Positions 19,440 through 25,192 of a stretch of DNA of 25,192 nucleotides are shown here, piece after piece; the first letter of the stretch is position 1, and each line of letters starts with the position of its first letter. The notes beneath the pieces are model-generated. The model did no database searches. It was not told where the DNA came from and worked only from the letters and a program-made list of their open reading frames with translations. Origin of the DNA: a virus. A program made the position numbers and the translations under genes. The stretch is from IMG/VR virus record IMGVR_UViG_3300046387_000236, positions 1 through 25,192 of that record; one strand, 5' to 3'.

Positions 19440-20402
19440 TTAGTCGTTAGCAGAGTTAGTGATACCGTAAGTTACGATGTCATCAACAATACCATACTGT
19501 ACACCTGCGGTAAATCTCATTACAACTCTTACGTTTTGAGAACCATCAATGTCAGCCATATCAATAACTTTTACTTCGTTGTGGTCAGATAATAGACCTG
19601 TACCGAAGTAGATGTTTGATTTTTCAGCAGCAATAGCTTGGTTAGAACCTAATCCGTTAGCAACAAAGATTTTGATACCATCAAAAGTCAAGGCTCCGTT
19701 GTTAAACCATTGTGTTCCCATAGAGTTTGTACCTGCAGCACCTACTCCATCAGCAGCAAATCCGCCTAATGCTCTTACGTATGCTCTTGCTACGTTTTGA
19801 GAAATATAGATTGATAAATCTTCACTTCCGTATAGAGTAGAAGGAACTGCATCAGCAATTTTCCCTAACTCTGTGATTACGTTAGAGGCAGTTACTGTTG
19901 TTCCTGCAACTTCGTTTCCTGTTGGTAGGTTAGCATCAGCAGTTAATAAAGTCATTAGACCATCAAATTGTCCGCTTGTTGCAGTTGAACCTGCCCAAAT
20001 AGAAGTTTCTGTTCTCTGTGCTACTTTAGCAGCTACGTGAGAAATTAAGAAATCACTAAAAGATGAAGGTAGTGTATCGTGTGCTGAATATCCCATAGAG
20101 ATAGCTTCCCAATCATCTTGGAAATCTTTCTTACATAATTGTAAGTTCACTTGTTGAAATTCAGGAGTCAAAGTTCTCTCATCTAATGTTAAAGTACTTG
20201 TAGCTGTGAAATCACAAGAAGCATCTTTTACGATGTCATCAGTAGAGATAGTTTTGATTACCTCTTGGAATTTAATGTTAGGTTTAACAGTAATCCCTCC
20301 GTTTTCGATAGTGTTTGCACTCAATAAAGCAGCAGAAATATACTGTCCTGCAAATTCTCCATTATAAGCAACACTTGCGTTTTGAGTTGTTGTTGTTGGC
20401 AT
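19440..20402 (-). CDS. Major capsid protein
   Basis: This 320-aa protein has the feel of an HK97-fold capsid protein: an N-terminal arm (SVAYNGEFAGQYISAALLSA), FQEVIKTISTDDIVKDASCD, a spine-like helix (FSDFLISHVAAKVAQRTETS), the A-domain part GSEDLSIYISQNVARAYVRA, and a final strand pair (VRVVMRFTAGVQYGIVDDIV). It follows the scaffold gene with 18 bp, the normal order, and has no promoter of its own. A strong terminator follows. The preceding sequence (AATAAACAAATAAATAATTA) is purely A/T-rich, the usual efficient start context in Bacteroidetes. Confidence 0.9.
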   Translation of the reverse strand: MPTTTTQNASVAYNGEFAGQYISAALLSANTIENGGITVKPNIKFQEVIKTISTDDIVKDASCDFTATSTLTLDERTLTPEFQQVNLQLCKKDFQDDWEAISMGYSAHDTLPSSFSDFLISHVAAKVAQRTETSIWAGSTATSGQFDGLMTLLTADANLPTGNEVAGTTVTASNVITELGKIADAVPSTLYGSEDLSIYISQNVARAYVRALGGFAADGVGAAGTNSMGTQWFNNGALTFDGIKIFVANGLGSNQAIAAEKSNIYFGTGLLSDHNEVKVIDMADIDGSQNVRVVMRFTAGVQYGIVDDIVTYGITNSAND

Positions 20403-20420
20403 TTTTAATTATTTATTTGT

Positions 20421-21032
20421 TTATTTTTTAATGTTTGCAATTCTTTGCATTACTCTATCTGCAGTAGATGTTGCTCTCTTTTGTGCAAATAGGTTTAAAT
20501 TCTTTTTAGTTTCAGTTTCAGGATTGTGAGTAACCTTTTCAACAGGTTCTTCTGCTGATAGTTCAACCTCTTCGTTAAGTTCTTCCTTAACCTCTTCCTT
20601 AACTTCTTCTTCAGAAACTTCTTCGCTCATTTCTTCTTTAGGTTCAATCATAGATTTGATTTCTTCAATCATTTCTTTAACCTCTGCTAAATCTTGTTTT
20701 GTTGCGTATCCCATTTCTTCTTCTTCTGCAGCTTCTACTTCTTCAGATGCTTCCGCTTCCTCAATTTCTTCTGCTGCTCCTATAGATGCAATAATACCTT
20801 CTTCTTCTACTTTTAGCATTTCGCCATCTTCCAAAGAGTATTCGCCTACAGGTAGTGCTACTTTTTCGTCATCTGTTACTATGAACACTTCACTTCCTGC
20901 AGCGAAATTTTCACTTTCAATAACAGTTCCGTTTTCCAAAGTAGCTTGTGCTAATTTTACTTCTTGAGTTTCTTCATTTAGTTCCACTCCAAGAACTTCT
21001 TTTACTTTGTTTAACATATCTGTCGCTTTCAT
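20421..21032 (-). CDS. Capsid scaffold-like acidic protein
   Basis: This 203-aa protein starts MKATDMLNKVKEVLGVELNE and has a small beta domain (SENFAAGSEVFIVTDDEKVA, LPVGEYSLEDGEMLKVEEEG). Then comes an extremely Glu-rich coiled part (about 87-165) with MGYATKQDLAEVKEMIEEIK, and a basic C-terminal helix (FAQKRATSTADRVMQRIANI) of the sort that binds capsid subunits. Its position directly before the major capsid gene is diagnostic. It should guide prohead assembly and be degraded by the XkdF-like protease. It carries a late promoter motif (21050-21077). Confidence 0.82.
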   Translation of the reverse strand: MKATDMLNKVKEVLGVELNEETQEVKLAQATLENGTVIESENFAAGSEVFIVTDDEKVALPVGEYSLEDGEMLKVEEEGIIASIGAAEEIEEAEASEEVEAAEEEEMGYATKQDLAEVKEMIEEIKSMIEPKEEMSEEVSEEEVKEEVKEELNEEVELSAEEPVEKVTHNPETETKKNLNLFAQKRATSTADRVMQRIANIKK

Positions 21033-21049
21033 ATAAATTGAATATAATT

Positions 21050-21077
21050 ATACAATAAGTTATTAATTACTTTGTTA
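21050..21077 (-). promoter_or_regulatory. Late promoter motif before scaffold and capsid
   Basis: Minus-strand TAACAAA (21071-21077), exactly 12 bp, TTATTGTAT (21050-21058) continuing to give TATAAT. It lies 17 bp before the ATG at 21032, in a 50-bp gene-free gap. It is likely the main start for scaffold and capsid mRNA. Confidence 0.65.
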
Positions 21078-21082
21078 TATTT

Positions 21083-21229
21083 TTACTGTGTCCCTGTAAT
21101 GTTTCCTATGCCTTGTGCTTGAAAGCTACCATCACAGCATTTTCTTGAATAGGTTTTACCATCTTTACACAAACAACCTCTTCTGTCGTTTTGTGGACTT
21201 GGGTTTCTATCTTTGTTTTCTCTTCTCAT
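21083..21229 (-). CDS. Cys-rich small conserved phage protein, 48 aa
   Basis: Starts at the ATG at 21229 (TAATG junction); the longer frame from 21280 overlaps the previous gene. MRRENKDRNPSPQNDRRGCL is followed by CKDGKTYSRKCCDGSFQAQG and a Gly/Thr end. Four Cys in C-x-C...CC spacing may bind zinc or form disulphides. I recall this CLCKDG.TYSRKCCDGS..AQGIG pattern in marine Bacteroidetes phages. The function is unknown; it sits among head genes. Confidence 0.7.
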   Translation of the reverse strand: MRRENKDRNPSPQNDRRGCLCKDGKTYSRKCCDGSFQAQGIGNITGTQ

Positions 21230-21855
21230 TAACTTAAAGATGCGTTTTGTGTTCGTTGTATAAAATATATTACATCCCAAATTTCAGCAGTTCCACCGTG
21301 TGCTTGTATTCTAATCTCAACACCATTTTGCACAAAGTTTGCATCAGTATAGTATTGGAATATTTCGTGTTCGTTTTGAATAGTATCGTTTCCTTTATAA
21401 AATGGAATTACCTTATTTATTCTTTCTATCTCTCCATCCCCTACAAATCTTAAATCTAAATGAGTTTGATTTGCGTTAGGCGCTCTCATTTTAAAAACAA
21501 CGGTAGTAATGTAAGTGTCGTTAGCATTTAATCCAAGTATCTTTTTGGTTACACCATTGTAGAAATCATTAGTACCACTCTTAATTACATTTCCTGCGTT
21601 GTTTGGCATTACAACCTCAACTCCATCTGCTAAATCTAACGTATCATCTTCTCCTACATATTCGGTATCATCATATCTTGCCCAACCTAAACTGTTTACA
21701 CCTCCTTGTGGATATACAATTACGTTTTGCCCATTATGACCCATATATAAGGCATCAGAAGTACGCAACATCGCACCATTCTCTATATTGACGTTATCAA
21801 CTACAGGTTGGTTTACATCTTCAACGTGAACTCTATAAGCTGTGTTTTTACTCAT
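21229..21855 (-). CDS. Structural protein, possible head decoration or fibre, 208 aa
   Basis: Starts MSKNTAYRVHVEDVNQPVVD at the ATG at 21855, which overlaps the protease stop (ATGA); five more codons upstream are possible but unneeded. The protein is beta-rich: GHNGQNVIVYPQGGVNSLGW, TYITTVVFKMRAPNANQTHL, DLRFVGDGEIERINKVIPFY and GTAEIWDVIYFIQRTQ. A jelly-roll-like fold is suggested. I recall similar proteins in head-gene clusters of Bacteroidetes phages. Decoration or head fibre function is inferred from position. Confidence 0.68.
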   Translation of the reverse strand: MSKNTAYRVHVEDVNQPVVDNVNIENGAMLRTSDALYMGHNGQNVIVYPQGGVNSLGWARYDDTEYVGEDDTLDLADGVEVVMPNNAGNVIKSGTNDFYNGVTKKILGLNANDTYITTVVFKMRAPNANQTHLDLRFVGDGEIERINKVIPFYKGNDTIQNEHEIFQYYTDANFVQNGVEIRIQAHGGTAEIWDVIYFIQRTQNASLS

Positions 21856-22850
21856 TTGATTGGAACGCAATTAGGTACTCTTCTACCGTTTTTTATTTTA
21901 AACCCTATCATCTCATATCCTTCATAACAGGGCTCTTTAAGAGATGCTTCTAATAAGTCAAGTTCTTTTAGTTTTGAACCTGCCCAGCGTAAACCTGCTT
22001 TACCTCCCCACAATAAGTAAGATATAGTTCCACACGCTTCTGAATTACCTTCATCATAATACTCTTCTGCACGTGATAGGTAAGAAAACATTCTTTTGAT
22101 TGTCTCAACAGTAACCGCTTCTTTCTTTGCTAATTGTTGCGCTCTTACTTTACCTACTTGAGTTGCACACTTGTTATTGACTTTTTCGTTTAGTTCAATA
22201 CCTCTTTTAGCGTTGTTAGAAACTGCATCAGGATAGTCAGCATAAGATTCAAGTTGTTCGCCCTTTAACATTTGTCTCAACTCTTCTACTAACTCTTGTG
22301 CTTCCTCTTCTAAATCGTCTTTTATTGTTTTGTCTTTAGGTCTTTCTGCTTTGTCAGCAAAGTAACCTTCTATAGAGAACCCTTTTACTTTTCCTGTTTT
22401 AACGTAGTCATTCCAAACCTCATCATTTAAAACTTTCATAGATACCATCCAAGTACCAACAGGAACTTCCATATCGTAGTGTCTTGTCTTATCCTTTTCG
22501 CTTTCTACAATCCAAGATTCAACAACACTTAATCCTGTTAATGGAACTTGATGCTCTAATGTTGAGTTGTTTTGGTTTCCGTTTATAAAGAATAATTCAC
22601 TTGCTTTGCGAACTGTATCACGTGAGAAGTAAATGTAATATTCGTTGTCATCGTTTCTACGATAGATAGGCTTATTAGGTATTAAAGCTGCACCCATTAA
22701 GATACGCTTTTCTTTGTCTACCTCTGCAAGTTTAAACTCTTGGTTTTTAAGTGCTATAAAATCTTCCTCTATTGCAGGAGATTCAACAACTGAAATAGCT
22801 TCAATTCCAATAGCATCTTCTTCATCTATAAATAGTTCTACTATATCCAT
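21852..22850 (-). CDS. XkdF-like prohead protease fused to a C-terminal phage module
   Basis: Of the 332 residues, 1-165 match the XkdF-type serine protease: RILMGAALIPNKPIYRRNDD (49-68), YYIYFSRDTVRKASELFF, NSTLEH with catalytic His 100, VGTWMVSMKV and GKVKGFSIEGYF (153-164) with catalytic Ser 159. It would mature the prohead by cutting scaffold. Residues about 206-305 are a separate helical module (YPDAVSNNAKRGIELNEKVN, then CATQVGKVRAQQLAKKEAVT, then YLLWGGKAGLRWAGSKL) also found in other phage head proteins. The end CYEGYEMIGFKIKNGRRVPN is a recurrent phage tail sequence. A late motif (22855-22882) lies 4 bp before the ATG. Confidence 0.85.
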   Translation of the reverse strand: MDIVELFIDEEDAIGIEAISVVESPAIEEDFIALKNQEFKLAEVDKEKRILMGAALIPNKPIYRRNDDNEYYIYFSRDTVRKASELFFINGNQNNSTLEHQVPLTGLSVVESWIVESEKDKTRHYDMEVPVGTWMVSMKVLNDEVWNDYVKTGKVKGFSIEGYFADKAERPKDKTIKDDLEEEAQELVEELRQMLKGEQLESYADYPDAVSNNAKRGIELNEKVNNKCATQVGKVRAQQLAKKEAVTVETIKRMFSYLSRAEEYYDEGNSEACGTISYLLWGGKAGLRWAGSKLKELDLLEASLKEPCYEGYEMIGFKIKNGRRVPNCVPIK

Positions 22851-22854
22851 ATTA

Positions 22855-22882
22855 ATACAATAATATTTTTTAAAATTTGTTA
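22855..22882 (-). promoter_or_regulatory. Late promoter motif before the protease
   Basis: Minus-strand TAACAAA (22876-22882, overlapping the stop of the tape-measure gene), exactly 12 bp, TTATTGTAT (22855-22863), then TAAT and the ATG at 22850. The transcript would be near-leaderless. Confidence 0.65.
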
Positions 22883-24388
22883 CCCTATTGAAGCACCTTC
22901 TGTTATTTTTCTATCAAGTGCTTGTTGGTTTGTTACATCGTCTCCTACAACGTATGCTTTAACAGGTCTTTCTTCTCTTTCTCCTAATGTTTGCGCTAAT
23001 TGGTTTTCAGGTGCTGCTCCTACTATATTAAAACTTGGAGGTTGTGCGCCTCTGCCTCCACTTGGTATTGATGGAGCAGGTACAGGTTCTCCTGTAGCTT
23101 GTATTGCTTTTATATTTGCTAAACCTGCTGCAACTGCTGCTGCTGCTGCAACACCTCCCAAGGCAGGACCAACTATAGGAATACCTGCTAATGATGCATA
23201 GGCTGATGTAGCACCTTTATATGTTTCTATTGTTGTTTGACCTATAGCTGCCGCTTTTCCTGCTTTACTTTCTTCACCAAATATACTTGCTAAATTACCT
23301 AAAGTATTAGATGCTAAATCTACTTTTGCCTCGTTAGATAATTTTGTTATTTCTTCATCTTCTTTTGCAAGTTGATTTCTATTTGTTAATAATTCTCCTG
23401 TTATTTTTTTATCTGTTTCTAATTCTTTTACACCAACAGCTTCAATTTCATTTACAGTTTCTACTTTTTCCCTTTTTACATCATTAACCTTTGATTCTCT
23501 AATTCTTTTTTGTTCGGCTGCCTCTAAAGCAAGTAATTCTGTTTCTTTTGCAAAAATAGCTTCTTTGTCATCATTTGCTAATCTTAATAATCTTAATTCT
23601 TCCTCTAATAACCTTTTCTTTAAATCAAATATTTTTTTAGCAGATTTACCACTTGCTTCAGCTATTGCTATCTCTCTTTGTATTTCAGATATTACGCCTT
23701 CTGTTGTTTCTTTTGTTTTAATAGCTGCACGTTCTGCTTCATCAGGTAATATTCCTAAAAACTCCAATACAGGTCTTGCAGCATCAAATAAATTATTAAA
23801 TGTATCTTTAACAAAATTTATAGCATCACCAACAAAAGGAACATTTTTAGCAAATCTTTTTACAGCTACAGTTATTTTATCCCAATTTGTTACAATAGCT
23901 GTTAATGCTATAACAAACGCACCTACGCCTGTTGCAACTATAGCAGTTCTTGTTGTAGAGCCAAATAATTTAGCTGCTATACCACTCTTTTTAGCAGCTT
24001 GCGCTACCTGACTAAATCCTTCTGAAACATCTTTAATTCCTAAACCAACTGCTATGGCTGATGCTGCCTTTTCTTCAAATTCTCCAAATGCTTCAGATTC
24101 AACACCTAAAGTTCCAAGTGTGCCTACTGCAGAAGCAAGAGAACCTGCAAATATTTTAGCTGCTCCATCTGCAGCTGTAAGTTTGTCATCTAAATTAAAA
24201 CCCTCAATCTCATTATTAATTTTTTCTATTTCCTTATTTAGTATTTGAGATTTTGCAGCAGCTTCCTTAAAAGCATCTGAATTTCTATCAAGTGTTTTTA
24301 GTTCTTGATTTACATCTTCAAGTTGTTGCTCTAATTGACCAAGTGATTGTGAATTAACATCAATGTCTATTACCTTCTTTATTGCCAT
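22880..24388 (-). CDS. Tail tape measure-like protein, 502 aa
   Basis: An N-terminal coiled coil (about 10-65, QSLGQLEQQLEDVNQELKTL) precedes an Ala/Gly-rich helical part (KIFAGSLASAVGTLGTLGVE) and a hydrophobic segment (TRTAIVATGVGAFVIALTAI, about 146-165). A long charged coiled coil (about 225-350) follows, then a second Ala/Gly-rich stretch (GIPIVGPALGGVAAAAAVAA). The end VKAYVVGDDVTNQQALDRKI is common in Bacteroidetes tape measures. It sets tail length; at 502 aa the tail would be short for a siphovirus. It directly precedes the prohead protease, where a portal is usual, so the gene order is odd. Confidence 0.78.
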   Translation of the reverse strand: MAIKKVIDIDVNSQSLGQLEQQLEDVNQELKTLDRNSDAFKEAAAKSQILNKEIEKINNEIEGFNLDDKLTAADGAAKIFAGSLASAVGTLGTLGVESEAFGEFEEKAASAIAVGLGIKDVSEGFSQVAQAAKKSGIAAKLFGSTTRTAIVATGVGAFVIALTAIVTNWDKITVAVKRFAKNVPFVGDAINFVKDTFNNLFDAARPVLEFLGILPDEAERAAIKTKETTEGVISEIQREIAIAEASGKSAKKIFDLKKRLLEEELRLLRLANDDKEAIFAKETELLALEAAEQKRIRESKVNDVKREKVETVNEIEAVGVKELETDKKITGELLTNRNQLAKEDEEITKLSNEAKVDLASNTLGNLASIFGEESKAGKAAAIGQTTIETYKGATSAYASLAGIPIVGPALGGVAAAAAVAAGLANIKAIQATGEPVPAPSIPSGGRGAQPPSFNIVGAAPENQLAQTLGEREERPVKAYVVGDDVTNQQALDRKITEGASIG

Positions 24389-24519
24389 TGTCTAAATTGT
24401 TTGTATGCTTCCTTAATTGATTCAGGATATTTGTTTTTACCTATAGCTATATCTATGTATTGACCTTTCCATTTCTCGTCTCTTGCGAACTCCAATAAGT
24501 CTAATATATTTTGTATCAT
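24379..24519 (-). CDS. Small protein upstream of the tape measure, 46 aa
   Basis: Read manually: the ATG at 24519 overlaps the previous stop (ATGA); TAA at 24379-24381 lies inside the tape measure start (10-bp overlap). MIQNILDLLEFARDEKWKGQ, then IDIAIGKNKYPESIKEAYKQ, ending FRQWQ. Helical and soluble. The position directly before the tape measure is where the product of a tail chaperone frameshift often lies. It may be a tiny chaperone, but that is only a positional guess. Confidence 0.65.
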   Translation of the reverse strand: MIQNILDLLEFARDEKWKGQYIDIAIGKNKYPESIKEAYKQFRQWQ

Positions 24520-25192
24520 CCTGATGTGCTTTTAAAATCTCCTGAATTTCCAAAAACCCCTTGTATGTATGGACTTTGTTCTGCAAATAATCCACCTACT
24601 ATAAATATTGTTAATTGATTAAATCCATTTACAGCGTACATTATTTCTGCATCACTAACATCTACCATTTGATATATCATTGTATCTGTGGAGTCGTAAT
24701 ATTCAAAAGTGTGTGATATTGGGTAAAATGTTTCTATTTGTGGGTCAGTTACGCTTGTAAACCATTCTACAATCTTTTTAGCATCTTGTAAAGTATAGGC
24801 TTCTGCTGTAAGTTGTGGTCGGATTTCTTGTCCTGTTTTACCTGCCACAAGGGGATGGTCAGAATTAGTTGAGAAACTTTGGTTTTGTAAGAAGTACGCC
24901 CAATTATCAATAGTATAATAATCAGAGAAGTATTCCCCTGTAGTGTTTCTGAATTGACTAACAGGTGCTGCTACCGTTGATGCTGTAAACACTTCTGATA
25001 TTGCAGTAGCCTCTGCGTGTGCAGGGTCTGTATTTGTTCTTGCATAGAATCTCCAATAGTATGTTTGAGGATGTGTCAATCCTGTCTTTTCGTAGTTTAC
25101 TATTTTAGGTACTGCAAAGTTTGGATTAAGTGGTGTGTAAGGTATAAAACTTACGTTGCCTGTGTTAAATAATTCCAATACATCATCTGATG
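24516..25192 (-). CDS. Tail protein with fibronectin-III-like N-terminal part, 5' end cut by window edge
   Basis: The frame is open to the right edge (no in-frame ATG seen; the first in-frame TTG at 25178 is not a convincing start), so the N-terminus is missing. The visible first part, THPQTYYWRFYARTNTDPAH with AISEVFTAST, looks like the last strands of a fibronectin type III domain. After it come DYYTIDNWAYFLQNQSFSTN, LQDAKKIVEWFTSVTDPQIE and YQMVDVSDAEIMYAVNGFNQ, a beta-rich tail domain. Fn3 domains are common on siphophage tails. It is coupled to the 46-aa gene and the tape measure. Confidence 0.72.
   Translation of the reverse strand, partial: SDDVLELFNTGNVSFIPYTPLNPNFAVPKIVNYEKTGLTHPQTYYWRFYARTNTDPAHAEATAISEVFTASTVAAPVSQFRNTTGEYFSDYYTIDNWAYFLQNQSFSTNSDHPLVAGKTGQEIRPQLTAEAYTLQDAKKIVEWFTSVTDPQIETFYPISHTFEYYDSTDTMIYQMVDVSDAEIMYAVNGFNQLTIFIVGGLFAEQSPYIQGVFGNSGDFKSTSG

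Noticed and set aside
20656-24248. Long plus-strand open frames opposite the scaffold and tape measure genes
   Set aside because: They are antisense shadows of Glu/Ala-rich minus-strand genes, have Ser/Ala-biased translations and no plausible start context.
1-25192. tRNA genes, CRISPR arrays, insertion sequences, attachment sites, integrase or repressor
   Set aside because: None seen: gaps are under 150 bp, there are no direct-repeat arrays, and no protein resembles an integrase, transposase or CI/Cro repressor.

Overview
This AT-rich window (roughly one third G+C by eye) is part of a tailed-phage genome. It very probably comes from a siphovirus-like phage of a marine or aquatic Bacteroidetes (flavobacterial) host. 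The reasons are the combination of protein families, the A/T-rich start contexts with almost no Shine-Dalgarno sequences, and promoter-like sites resembling the Bacteroidetes TTG-N19/20-TAnnTTTG pattern. Every credible gene lies on the minus strand, so the genome reads from right to left. Genes are tightly packed, mostly with ATGA, TAATG or 1-15 bp junctions. No stretch over 300 bp is without a gene, and I see no tRNA, CRISPR, integrase or repressor.

In reading order (right to left): a fibronectin-III-like tail protein cut by the window edge; a 46-aa protein; a short tape-measure-like protein; an XkdF-like prohead protease with a C-terminal extension; a structural protein; a Cys-rich 48-aa protein; an acidic scaffold; the major capsid protein; a probable tail tube protein; a small conserved protein; the portal; a head-tail adaptor candidate; a fibre/adhesin cluster; and a lysis cassette (small membrane proteins, M15 peptidase, holin). 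Next comes an early/middle block of about 9 kb: NinG, ERF annealing protein, OB-fold SSB, DnaB/RecA-type helicase, a sigma-70-like factor, small proteins, a MazG-like protein and a RecE-like exonuclease. It ends with a TET/JBP-type dioxygenase, a TET-associated-type glycosyltransferase, a nuclease-like unknown, an orphan DnaA domain-IV protein, then the terminase subunits, four small genes and a cut-off tail-region gene.

The most interesting system is the DNA hypermodification cassette at 3595-5917: base-oxidising dioxygenase, then glycosyltransferase, then an unknown protein with an ExK motif. No cytosine methyltransferase is seen, so the target base (thymine, giving a base-J-like product, or 5-methylcytosine) is open.

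The second main result concerns regulation. An exact composite motif, TAACAAA-N12-T(T/A)ATTGTAT on the minus strand, occurs five times. Each copy lies just upstream of a late or structural gene (TerS, the 71-aa fibre-region gene, the gene after the tail tube, the scaffold, the protease), and a weaker copy precedes the leftmost gene. It is probably a phage-specific late promoter, and the encoded sigma-like factor is the obvious candidate reader. Different, host-type promoter candidates precede early genes at 1419, 7054 and 12203. Five intrinsic terminators divide the transcription units. Ten genes shorter than 60 codons were recovered by manual reading of the gaps.
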